Of a DNA stretch of 64,000 bases, positions 10,615 through 20,145 are shown piece by piece. The translations under genes and the position numbers were made by a program. The stretch is from positions 71,564,432 to 71,628,431 of the forward strand of contig OZ020270.1 of assembly GCA_963971225.1 (NCBI GenBank), read 5' to 3'. Below the pieces are notes generated by a model. That model worked only from the letters and a program-made list of their open reading frames with translations, ran no database searches and had not been told where the DNA came from. The stretch is from Melieria omissa. Taxonomy: Eukaryota > Arthropoda > Insecta > Diptera > Ulidiidae. Within the stretch, counting starts at the first letter, position 1. Each line of letters starts with the position of its first letter.

Positions 10615-11450
10615 GTTAATGATGGTTAATGATGTGAAATGCATACCTAAACTATCTTTTCAACATATTAGGCCTACAGTTTTTGAAAAGATGCGTGTGC
10701 AATTAGCTGCTCAGGTGTTCAGTAACACTGTAGCCTTAGCAATGTTCGCACTGAAGAGCTCTGGAAATGTTCCTCCTTCCAGAGCTGCTTCTTTCATAAA
10801 CACGGCCGAATATGCGTTATTTTTCAATAACTTATTTTATATATTCAATAGTAATAGCATTGTTTGTACCCGGGTTTTGCGAAGAGCATATTCTGGTTGT
10901 ATGGACCAAATTCTTTTTTTTAACCGAGCCTAAGCTTTACTAAAATCCATTAAAATTTGTGATAGAGAAGGTAAAATTATTACGAATACCTTCTCTTATA
11001 TTAATGGATGGCTTCAAAATATAAGTGGCTTGCGACGATTGTGGCGCACATTGTCACAGAAAGGATTCTCCGGACTGATGACGAGGAAACTTTGTCAAGA
11101 CGTATTTGAACATTTTTTTGGGACGATAAGAAGAGGGGTGGAAACAGTAGCGCGAGTATCACGCTATACATGTACTCGTGCTTGTTTAAAAAACGTTGGG
11201 GTCGGCAATACATAAATTTAGTTAAAAAGGGGAATTGTGAGCCGTCACCAATAATATCCACTAGTTTGTCCGCAAATGCAGTGCAAAACGTATGCAGCGA
11301 CGGTTTGGTCCAGAATAGCTCTTGGCAAACTTTTAAATGTTTGCCAAGACCTGGAAGTTCAGTTTTTGAAAATATACAAGCTGATATACTTCTAGACTCA
11401 TCCATTTTTTTGAAAAAAATTCTCTTTCGTATGTATGTGGCTATATATAT

Positions 11451-11918
11451 TGTTACGAATGCTAGTTCTAGTGGGCTAGAACGTATCTCTGGATTGCGTA
11501 ATTTGAAAATAAAACACACTTAGTTTCTCAAACGCAGTCAATAAAATAAACCAACAATCACTTTATTTCACAGATTTACACTTCACTGTCTTTACACTTA
11601 AGTATTTGCTCAATTACTCCGTGTGGCACCTTCACTAGTCAAAATCAGATTGACTCGCTGTGCCGCACCCGGCTGCCTTTTATACCTGTCCGGCCATCGC
11701 GCAGATCGTTCTCGCACATTCCAGAGTGGACTAAAGGTTTCCATGATGATCGCGACCATCATTGCCAGGTTGGACTAAAAGTGTTCATTATCGCGGCCAT
11801 CATTGCCAGGTTGGACTAAAAGTTTCCATTATCGCGGTCATCAGTGCCAGGTTGAATTATGACACGGCGCGTAGCGACAGGGTTGCTTTGCACAGCGACA
11901 GACTGTCTTATCGTTACA
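11451..11918 (-). mobile_element. Solo Gypsy LTR in the P relic, unit 1
   Basis: This is a 468-bp LTR of the same family (TGTTACGAATGC...GTTACA) flanked by ATAT at 11447-11450 and 11919-11922. The intact 4-bp duplication with no internal region is the standard product of recombination between the two LTRs of one insertion. Its U3 carries about three copies of the GGACTAAAAGT repeat, with longer spacers than in copy A. Confidence 0.9.
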
Positions 11919-12028
11919 ATATTTAAAATTTTATAGACTTCATAATTGTTTGGAGCCATTGCCTTACTTTGGAGATGAAGAAGTCAATGACGACTTTTTG
12001 TTTTGCATTGAAATGCAATACTATAAGT

Positions 12029-12288
12029 CAGAGGTGCCCACGCCCTATGCTCTCGTTGCTTATTTGTTTTTGTAAATGCTTTTCAGCATAGGCTGAGGAA
12101 TCGAGCTCCTCATATGTTTTTGTAAATGATCTTCGGCATAGGCTGAGCATTCTAGTATACACACACAGCACCGTATGCTTTGTTGGTGCGAATTGGCGAC
12201 AGTTATATTCCACATAGGTTTTTGTTGTTTAGCGTATGAATTAATTTTTATGTATTGGTGTTTGCTCTTCCGGTTTTGGGCACCCCTG
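12029..12288. mobile_element. hAT-type MITE, unit 1
   Basis: This is a 260-bp noncoding element with ends CAGAGGTGCCCA and TGGGCACCCCTG, typical hAT termini. It is flanked by an 8-bp duplication with one mismatch (CTATAAGT 12021-12028, CGATAAGT 12289-12296). It interrupts the P relic. No transposase is present, so mobilisation would need a hAT enzyme from elsewhere. Confidence 0.82.
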
Positions 12289-12639
12289 CGATAAGTGTTG
12301 TCTTGTGCGGCCCCCAACACAATTCGTAACCTTCATCTCCAATTTAAATAGTCGCTTTTGTGAGCAATTCGATTCTCTTTGTCACTTAATTGAATTAAGT
12401 GAATCTCTTTTGGGGGATATAGACCCATACATTTGTTGCAGTAACTGTAATCCCGATGTCCTGAAAGCTCTTTTCATAAGGATCAGGACATATTTTTCAA
12501 TACAAACTTTCAATAATGAAGTGAATGTAAAGAAATTTACAACAAGTGCCGTAAACTTTTACGTGTTACACACGTCTAAATTGAGATACACTTCCTTTTG
12601 GGGCGTCCGTCTGTTGTCCGCTTTTGTCTGCTAGTTAGG

Positions 12640-14002
12640 ACTTTGAATATCAGCTTGTAAATAATTTAAAATTATTTTAATTCAATAGTGTCTGCCCGCC
12701 GCTCTTAAAAGTAAGGGTATTCAACATTGTTCCTATCTATCTAAAGTAATTTGCATTTAATATGTTTTTCAATTTCAAAACTTAATAAATGTTACATTTC
12801 CCTTTCCCCACCTTTTCTGTTTTGTGTAGATTTGCATTTGTTCAGGTGGTGAAGTTCATTATTGTATTTTATATATTTATTTATTTTATTATTATTAATA
12901 TAAATATTGTATTGTATTGTACTGTATATATTATTTTATTATTATTAATGTAAATATTGTGTTGTACTGTACATATTTATTTATTTTATTATTATTAATA
13001 TAAATATTGTAAGGGTGAAAATATGCCTACAGGTGAACCGAGCACCCAAAAAACATCGGTAACGCGCCCTTTTGCATACCCCTTGGGTGGTGCGGAGAAT
13101 GCAAATACAAAATATAAAACATTAGTATCTGCCAAGTCTCTGCTACTAGAAATTGAGTAGCAATATGAATGTAATTAAATAATAACTTGATTAAATAAAT
13201 AAGTAAAATAAAATTTAATTGAAAAATTAAAAATATCACACATAATACTCTATACATTTACATTCACAATAGGCACGTTTTAATCATTTTGTGTATTTAC
13301 TAAATTTGTACAAATTCACACGCACAACACGGGTGGTTGCGGGAAGCTAGGCCTTAGTCTCACGTAAGCGGGCTGTCGTGCCAGTCAATTATTATTATTA
13401 TTACTAAATTTGTATAAAGCCCTTTAGGAAAATCCAAACACAAAATCCAATCCACATCATTACAGTAAGGCTAATTGTTTCCTTTATTATCATAAGTTGC
13501 TTGCGTTAAATTCAAATGATGTAGGTTTTTCCTTGTAATGTGTCGCAGCGCATTTTCTTCTTAATATACACTTTTATATTTTATTTAAAATTTTGCTCTA
13601 CTCTACATACTACATCCTACAAAGGGCCTCTAGAGAGCTGCACCGCATCGCACACGTCCACGATCGATTATTGTTGTTGCTGTTGTTGTGGTTAATGCTC
13701 AATATATTGCATTGCTGTAGTTATTCACAAATCTTTCGACCAGAATCGGCAGCTCTACAGCATGGCACAAGTATAAGTGGCCGTAGCGCATCTCTCCAAC
13801 GAAGCGATGAAACTCAACGGGAGCCCAACCCGCGCGTATCCAGCGCTGTGCAATACAGCTTATAGCCCAGTTCGAATGGCATAGTCATCCTCGGATGACC
13901 AGACACACGAAACAAAATACACTTTCAATATTTTAGCGTAATCAATGGGAAAATTAGTACAAAAAACCCACCCGCGTAGTAGTAGCGCACACATATTACG
14001 TC
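12640..14002. other. AT-rich spacer without recognisable gene
   Basis: At 12850-13015 an A/T-rich block of about 60 bp (tttattattattaatataaatattgt type) repeats about three times. Near 13335-13405 a GC-richer segment (ggttgcgggaagctaggcct) ends in an ATT run, which could be the 3' end of a non-LTR element, but I cannot assign it. At 13670-13690 there is a TTG/CTG-rich microsatellite. Open frames here show no family features. Confidence 0.5.
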
Positions 14003-14015
14003 ACACCGGTGCCCA

Positions 14016-14847
14016 TCGCGCTGCCTTATCGCGCATTATGCTGAATATTGGCGGCCCAAAGCAGCCAAGACGCAAGCTGCTAATGAAGGTGGCTGCGTCA
14101 ACGATGCTGTACGCTGCGCAAGTGTGGGCTCCGGCGATGAGGGTCAAGTCGTACCGGAGCCACATAGAAACGGCGTATCGCCTCAGCGCGTTGCGGGTCT
14201 GTTGCGCCTTTCACACAACGTCCTACGACGCCGCATGCGTGGTGGCAGGCATGGTCCCCATTGACCTGCTGGAGGAAGAGGCGTTTTTTAAATATGCGGA
14301 GCGTGGCAAACCTCCAGAATGCATTGACTACGAGAAGCAAACACTGGAGAAGTGGCAAGAACGCTGGAACTATTCCAGTAAGGGGCGATGGACTCGCGTC
14401 CTTATAGCCGACCTGCAGCAGTGGACAAGCAGGACGCATGGACTGGTAAACCACCACTTAACACAAGTCCTCACAGGGCACGGTTGTTTTAAGGCCTACC
14501 TCTATCGTTGTGGGTTTGAAGATGACCCGTACTGCGGCGTATGCAACGCCAAAGTCGAGGACGCGGAGAACGTCGTGTTCGAGTGTGCTAGATACAGCGG
14601 ACAACGACGCCGCTTGACCACTCAGCTGGGATGTGTGCCCACAGTGCAGACGCTTATTAGCGAAATGCTTAAATCGGCCTCAAATTGGAGTGCAGCGGAT
14701 GAGTATGCAGCGAGCATCACGGCGGCGCAACGACAACGTAGACGCGGGTTTGGACGGAGCCAGTCTAGGCAGGAGTCCCCCCTGTATTGTAATGCCGGGA
14801 GGCAGGTGCCACAGGGGTCGAACACGGGGGTGGTTTTTATGCGGTAA
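14016..14847 (+). pseudogene. LINE reverse transcriptase C-terminus, unit 1
   Basis: This is the C-terminal part of a LINE ORF2-type protein, open to the stop at 14845-14847. It begins inside the thumb region (SRIMLNIGGPKQPRRKLLMK, then YAAQVWAPAMR), with the conserved LRVCCAFHTTSYDAACVVAG block and GMVPIDLLEEE typical of R1/Jockey-type elements. Near the end is a Cys/His zinc-binding segment (YRCGFEDDPYCGVC, AENVVFECARY). The palm active site (FADD) and the endonuclease lie upstream of the truncation point and are missing. The open frame extends upstream to an ATG at 13945, but those codons are flanking DNA and not LINE sequence. Confidence 0.85.
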
Positions 14848-14918
14848 AAATCCGTAATGCTGGTGCTGGAGCACTGGTATCTTACGAAGATTTTCCCCCT
14901 CCGTCAGAAAAAAAAAAA
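14016..14918 (+). mobile_element. 5'-truncated R1-like LINE, unit 1
   Basis: This is a non-LTR retrotransposon 3' fragment of about 0.9 kb. It ends in a poly(A) tract (14908-14918) and is flanked by a 13-bp target duplication, acaccggtgccca, at 14003-14015 and again at 14918-14930. The 5' truncation, poly(A) tail and 13-bp duplication are hallmarks of target-primed reverse transcription. It is inserted into the antisense ABHD12-like fragment. Confidence 0.9.
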
Positions 14919-14930
14919 CACCGGTGCCCA

Positions 14931-15250
14931 GCGAATGGCCCAAGTGAACACCGGGTTCGAAGTCACTGAGATGATGTACTTGTAGACGGCGATGGCATCG
15001 CGCACAACACCCTTCTCGGTGGGCGAGACCTGATCCGAGTCGCCATAGCCGCGATAGTCCAACGAGAGCACGAGGTAGCAGAACATGTCGATGCGATTGC
15101 CAGCGCAGCTCGACCCCGTTTTCCCGTGCAGGTAGAGCAGTACGATGCCGGGCACCTTCAGCAGATGCTCCTAGAAGTTCTCCTAGTTGTCGTGCGTCCC
15201 CTGCGTCAGTGTTCTGAAAGTGGGTTAGTGCCGCATCGTCATCGGTCATA
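14931..15250 (-). pseudogene. ABHD12-like alpha/beta-hydrolase fragment, unit 1
   Basis: This is a host-like coding fragment on the minus strand with GC-rich codons unlike its surroundings. One frame (15155 downward) gives VLLYLHGKTGS (the oxyanion-loop HG), then LDYRGYGDSDQVSPTEKGVV and RDAIAVYKYI. A frame shift then gives GHSLGTGV, the nucleophile elbow with the catalytic Ser. This combination is characteristic of ABHD12-type lysophosphatidylserine lipases, membrane serine hydrolases. Only about 100 residues remain. There are in-frame stops upstream (15165-15190), a frameshift before the elbow, and the LINE is inserted at the elbow. I could not follow the homology beyond the LINE. Confidence 0.7.
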
Positions 15251-15429
15251 TTCCGTGCTTCCGGAAGTTTCTGCAGCAAAAAATAATCATGTCAACGATG
15301 TGCCACGAAAAAAGTATAAACTCGATATAGCAAACGTGATGGATGCAATTCCAATATATGTATTTCGTTGCAAAAAATGTTCCTTTTTGAGTAATTTAAT
15401 CAAAAATTACATTTAATTTTTGCCTTGGT

Positions 15430-15710
15430 GGTGAAATTTCCACATTTCGTGGTGAAAGGGGTCAAATTATTATAAGACAGGGTTGAAATTTTTGTTATCG
15501 ATGGTGAATATAGAAATGTATTTAAGTGGTAAATGTTTGTAATGGTTATGATTTCATTTTAATTATTTCAGTCAGTTCAGTCGCAACAAAGATATTTAAT
15601 AATTAATACGAAAATGTTCTTCTGAGCACATTCATCATCTTTTGATTAAATTATCGTGTTGTGAGTTTGTATTAACAATCAAAATGAATAAAAACATATT
15701 TATAGTACGT
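15430..15710. repeat. Noncoding dispersed repeat, inverted copy at about 59950-60260
   Basis: This AT-rich segment (markers gacagggttgaaatttttgt, tggttatgatttcatttt, acattcatcatc) reappears in reverse complement near 59950-60260 with clear divergence. A shorter shared block (tacttaggatttactttg) occurs at about 16115 and 60974, in direct orientation. It is probably an old noncoding transposon family; no ends or coding potential are evident. Confidence 0.65.
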
Positions 15711-16355
15711 ATTAAGAGTTCTGAAGATGCACGACATTACTATAACACAAAAATTTTGAAATAATTTATTACAAGGAACTTTGTGGTTCGCATTTTACCT
15801 TGTACGATAACAAAATTACCTTGATATTGATTCGGAATGTTTTATGTTTTCATCATGAAATTATTTGTGCGAAAGCAAAATTGAAATTTGTATTAAAATG
15901 TTGTTTATTTTAATCAATTGTGGTAATAACTATTGTATTTCTCCAGTAATTTTGCAGTTTCGTTAAGATATTAAATCTTTTAAACATTTCTTTATTTCTT
16001 TATTGGAAAGAGCAGTCAGAAAATTAGGCATCAAATTTACTCCCAAAACAGAAAATCGTTATGGGCTAACACTGTTTGTGCGGCAACACTGTCTTTGGTG
16101 TCCGGCCAAGAAGTGGCGGTACTTAGGATTTACTTTGATGGCACAATAACAAGGACGTGGCAGGAAAGAGCGACAAAATTCACTTGTATCTTGTTAGTGT
16201 TTTTGTTCGGTTCATTGTCAAATCGGACGGACGATTCACTTGCCAAAAGTACTGCCAGCATCGAATTGATTTGATTCCAGATTCCTGCCCACTGCTCGTA
16301 GCATCAAAACGCCGAGCAGCGATATTAGCTTTGCGATGATTTTCCCCCTGGGCTT
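15711..16355. other. AT-rich spacer, no gene seen
   Basis: Apart from the short block shared with 60974 (at about 16115), I see no motif, terminal repeat or coding feature. The short open frame at 16157 has no recognisable content. Confidence 0.5.
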
Positions 16356-16596
16356 AAGTGCAGAATAGCGTACCCTCGTGAAAAAATTAATAAGTATGCT
16401 TATACAAAGAAGTTTCGCTCCTGAGTCTAACAAACTAAAAATTTTGCCTGGGAAACGCCTACAAAAGGCGTGGCGCGGGGTCAAAGTTCAAAACTTTTAT
16501 CAAAATAACTCATTCAATTTTCAATCGATTTATATAATATGAGTATCAAACGAAAGGTCTTTTTCATACCTTTATTTTGGTGTACCACATTATATA

Positions 16597-17568
16597 CTTT
16601 ATATGTACGAGTAAAAAATTATAAGCAAAAAATTATTTTTTTTTATAAAATTTACAAAACCCGATTTTTTTTCTCGAAAAAAACCAAAATAAAGATATAA
16701 TAAATTTGTTACCATATATTCTCTACGGAATTCCCTTTACAATGAAATATAGAACATTTGAACTTTTTTTGTTTTTGTTTTTATATTGAGTTAAAAGAAT
16801 CTGCCTGCAAGGGGATTCTACGGTTTCCGTATCGCCGCCATTTGATGATGTTTTTAGATAGATTGGCCGAAAATAAATCGAAAATGCCGAATAAAATTTT
16901 TCGATATCTCGCTTCGTTTTCGAGATATCGAGGTTCAAAGTTTTTATATTTCCATATTGTGCACACCTGACTGTTGACTCCCATGAGGGTTATTTTTTTT
17001 AGCGCCCGGCTGAAGGCCGGCCACCTGGGAAAATCTTATTGCTAAAAAAACTATGGCTTGGAACTATGGACTTGAACAAAAAATACTGTGCACACCTGAC
17101 TGTTGCCTGATGTGGTGGTGACTCCCATGAGGGTTATTTTTCAAGCGCTCCGGCCGAAGGCCGTCCACACAAAAGGTACTTGAATGCAGAAATTCTTTGC
17201 TTAGGCGCGATATTTTCGAATCATAGGAATTGAATATAAAAATACTGTACGCTTCTTACTGAACCTGATGCCATAGTTAACTCCCATGAGGGTTATTTTT
17301 CAAGCGCCCCGGCCGAAGGCCGGCCACACAAAAGGTACTTGAATGCAGAAATTCTTTGCTTAGGCGCGATATTTAATTAAAACACGCTTTAAAAAAAAGA
17401 AAACTGTAGGTTTTTATATTTCATTGAAAAGAGAATTCTACACGCTTTAATATAGTGTACATTTTTTTGTATCTTAATAACGAGATTTTTCGAGAAAAAA
17501 TTCGGGCTTTGTAAATTTTATAAAAAAAATAATTTTTTGCTTATAATTTTTTATTCGTACATATAAAG
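16597..17568. repeat. Inner inverted repeat around three palindromic modules
   Basis: About 85-90 bp at 16597-16685 is the inverted copy of 17480-17568 (ctttatatgtacga against tcgtacatataaag). Between them a module of about 150 bp recurs three times, beginning ACTCCCATGAGGGTTATTTT at about 16978, 17120 and 17280. Each module contains a GC-rich palindrome (ggccgaaggccg or a variant), and two share a tail, ACTTGAATGCAGAAATTC. This could be a separate element nested in the larger one. Confidence 0.7.
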
Positions 17569-17842
17569 TAATAGTAGGGCCCTGCGGCTTTGCACGCAAG
17601 TTTGAAGTCAATGGGCCTAATAACTGAAGTTTCTTCATACTACACTCTTTGGGCGGTGCCACGCCTGGCTTGGGCATAACATAATTATGCCCAATCCATT
17701 CCTCCAGTCGAATGGTGTGACCCGGTTTCATTGATATGCGACTTTCATTTCCAATGTTACAGTCGCAAAAAATATACCGCCAGTAGAATGACACATCTAT
17801 GGGACGATGGTATATAAAACTTCAAAGCTTTCCAACTTATTG

Positions 17843-18490
17843 TTCCGAAGATATTCCACATTAAAAATTTGGGTTGTATGGACGATGCCATGCCCCTCGT
17901 CCATTACCCACCCTACTCTCCCTGTCGAAGGGCACGTCGAAATCGTAAGTATGTGCCAAATATCTTGATCTGTGATTTGCATTTCCAAAGTTATTGAATA
18001 GAATAAGGTCGCTTAAAAAGTACCACGCCCCTTGTCCAACGCCCATACAATTTAACCACTTGAAAGACACGTCTAAGCCATGATGCTATATCAAATTTCA
18101 ATGCTGGCCGACTTATAATTCCGAAGATATTTCATATTAAAAACTTGGTTTGTATGGGCAGTGTCAGGCCCCTCGTCCGATACCCACCCCATTCCTTATG
18201 TTGAAGCGCACATCTAAATCATAAATTTGTGTCAAATCTCTTAACTGTAGTTCTTAAGCTATTCAAAACATTTGAGTTGCTTAAAAAGTGTCACGCCCCT
18301 TGTCCAACGTTCACAAAGTTTTACCAGTTAAACGGCACATCAAACGGTGGCCGCGCACCAAATTTTAATGCTGCCCGATTTCTCATTCCGAAGATATTCC
18401 ATATTGAAAAATTTAAGTTGTATGGGCGGTACCACGCCCCCTTATCAAAAACCCACTCAATTCTCCCTATCGAATCGCTAAATCGTTTGG
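17843..18490 (+). repeat. About 270-bp tandem repeat, about 2.5 copies
   Basis: The marker TTCCGAAGATATT recurs at 17843, 18119 and 18386 (spacing 276 and 267). Each copy carries a CCACGCCCCTTGTCCAACG-like block. The copies are clearly diverged from each other. Confidence 0.75.
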
Positions 18491-18492
18491 CA

Positions 18493-19400
18493 CCCATATT
18501 GCTGTGACATATATATCATGGCTGATTTGTTATTATAGTGATCGTGGCGAGAAGGCGTATTAGGTGGGCGTGGGCGTCAATCTTATATATCCTATGTTAT
18601 TATCAACAAAACTCGAAATCATTTGGTATTAATACTGATTTGTCGACATGTACCGAAGCTTCATTTTGTTAGTTTAGTTGGCGTGGAAAATGGGCGTGGC
18701 TGATATATTATAGCCTATCTTTGCCGCAATGACACGGTGAATCGTCTGATACCCATTTTGCTATGATAAATATATCATGACTGATTTGTTATAATAGTGA
18801 TCGTGGCGAAAAAGGCGTAATAGGTAGGCGTTGTCAATCTTATATATCCTATGTTAGCATCAATGAAATACGAAATCATTTGAAACTAATACTGATTTAC
18901 CAACATGTACCGTAGCTTCGTTTTGTTAGTTAAGTGGGAACGGAAAGTGGGCGTGGCCAATTATATTATAGCCTATGTTTGCCGCAATGACACGGTGAAT
19001 CGTCTGATACCCATATTGCTACGACAAATATACCATGGCTGATTTGTTATTAAAGTAGGCGATGCGAAAAGGCATATCAGGTGGGCGTGGTCAATCTTAT
19101 ATATCCTCTGTTAACATCAACGAAACACGAAATCATTTGAAACTAATACTGATTTACCAACATGTACCGTAGCTTCGTTTTGTTAGTTTAGTGGGCACAG
19201 AAAGTGGGCGTGGCCGATTATGTTATAGCCTATGTTTGCCGCAATGATTAGCTGAATCGTTTGATACCCATATTGCCTTACAAAAGCCTACCATAGATGA
19301 GGTTTATTACCATAGTGGGCGTAATAAGGGGGCGTGGTCAATATCATATAGCCAATGTACCATTCCCACAGATTAAACAATGTTTGGTGCTTATTTCATC
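18493..19400 (+). repeat. 258-bp tandem repeat, about 3.5 copies
   Basis: The marker CCCATATTGC or CCCATTTTGC starts at 18493, 18752, 19010 and 19267 (spacing 259, 258, 257). Each unit has ATCATGGCTGATTTGTTAT, GGGCGTGG-type blocks and ACATGTACCGTAGCTTCGTT. The last copy is partial and leads into the right terminal repeat. Confidence 0.85.
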
Positions 19401-19704
19401 TAAATCGGTTCAGTGGTTTTTGCCTGCTTGTGGCTCAAAAAACGTCACACTTGCTTTATATAATAGTATAGATAAAATGTGGTACACCAAAAAGGTATGA
19501 AAAAGACCTTTCGTTTGATACCCATATCGAATAAATCGATTGAAAATTGACTGAGTTATTATGATACAAGTTTTGAACTTTGTCCCCGTGCCACGCCTTT
19601 CGTAGGCGTTTCCCAGGGAAAATTTTTAGTTTGTTACATTCACAAAACCAAGCTCTATACAGTCAAATGTCTTTTTTTTCACGAGGGTACGCTATTCTGC
19701 ACTT

Positions 19705-20145
19705 GTTCCTTCCCCTGCAGTAAAAATCTCAACTAGTTGCTTAAATTTCTTGTTGTGCAACTAGTCCAAATTGGACTAGATTCAAACTAGTTGTATATGG
19801 ATGCAGCGGGGGTGAGTTGAAAAGAAAAGAAAAAAGACTATGCAATAGTCAGATATGTACACCAATGTTGTTGTCGATAAACGAATTTTCTGGTGTGTGT
19901 ATTTTTCCTCTTTAAACTAATTTCTTAGCTTTATTGAAAAAAAACCTTTTATTTGAGGATTGTACGCTGTGTGTTAGAAAATACAATATATATCAAATTA
20001 TTAAAAAAAATAATAATAATATTATAATATTTAATTTAATATTTACACTGAGCGAACAAATAATCGATAAGTGAGCAATCAGCTTTTGTTCGATAAATCA
20101 ATCGCTCATATCTAAGTTACGTCAATATGATTGTGAAAGCTGAAA
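19705..20145. other. AT-rich spacer with a small foldback
   Basis: At 19728-19795 the sequence CAACTAG...CTAGTCCAAATTGGACTAG...ACTAGTTG can fold back on itself. It lies between CCCCTGCAG and TGCAGCGGGGG, which form an imperfect outer inverted repeat. This may be a tiny MITE of about 105 bp. The rest is low-complexity AT-rich DNA. Confidence 0.45.

Larger units (their letters stand above)
10615..12634 (+). pseudogene. P-element-type transposase relic, unit 1
   Basis: This is the C-terminal half of a P/THAP9-like transposase, broken by stops and frameshifts. Recognisable blocks, in order: FEKMRVQLAAQVFSNTVALA and FINTAEYALFFNNLFYIFNS (10690-10860); GLRRLW, then GFSGLMTRKLCQDVFEHFFG and TIR (11025-11130), the counterpart of the conserved P motif around TRRLNQDPLENFFG; a GGN and FKKRWGRQY block in another frame (11140-11215); and a Cys-containing C-terminal block (RFCEQFDSLCHLIELSESLL, PYICCSNC; 12340-12450). 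A solo LTR (11451-11918) and a hAT MITE (12029-12288) split it. The N-terminal THAP and catalytic start are missing. In units 2 and 3 the first 142 bp of this relic are absent. Confidence 0.75.
16356..19704. mobile_element. 3.35-kb noncoding element with long terminal inverted repeats, unit 1
   Basis: The ends are inverted copies: AAGTGCAGAATAGCGTACCC starts at 16356 and its complement ends at 19704. The inverted match continues with some divergence for about 235 bp on each side (16356-16590; 19470-19704), including the marker ACGAAAGGTC. The interior has no coding frame. It consists of an inner inverted repeat, and three kinds of tandem array. This resembles foldback-type elements, but I cannot name a superfamily, and no clear target duplication is visible. 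A diverged terminus of the same type lies at 2150-2325. Confidence 0.75.

Noticed and set aside
11001..11519. A 172-codon minus-strand open frame, repeated at 25625 and 40249
   Set aside because: It lies antisense to the P-transposase motifs and runs into the solo LTR. It has no family features, and the P reading on the plus strand explains the region.
13593..13865. A 90-codon plus-strand open frame before the LINE
   Set aside because: It is Leu-rich because of a TTG/CTG microsatellite and has no recognisable domain or start context.
13945..14015. The upstream codons of the 300-codon LINE frame (MGKLVQKTHPRSSS)
   Set aside because: The 13-bp target duplication shows the LINE starts at about 14016. 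The earlier codons are flanking DNA read by chance.
14680..15279. A 199-codon minus-strand frame across the LINE tail and hydrolase fragment
   Set aside because: It crosses the LINE poly(A) tract and mixes antisense LINE with a shifted hydrolase frame. It is not one gene, though it does show the GHSLGTG elbow.
16356..16363. TTAA target (piggyBac) at the left end of the 3.35-kb element
   Set aside because: The bases around the left end include TTAA, but the right end does not. No matching duplication of any length is clear.
16356..19704. Helitron or CRISPR-like reading of the tandem arrays
   Set aside because: Units are 150-276 bp, diverged, and enclosed by long inverted repeats. There are no short regular repeats with unique spacers and no Helitron TC...CTRR ends or Rep/helicase.
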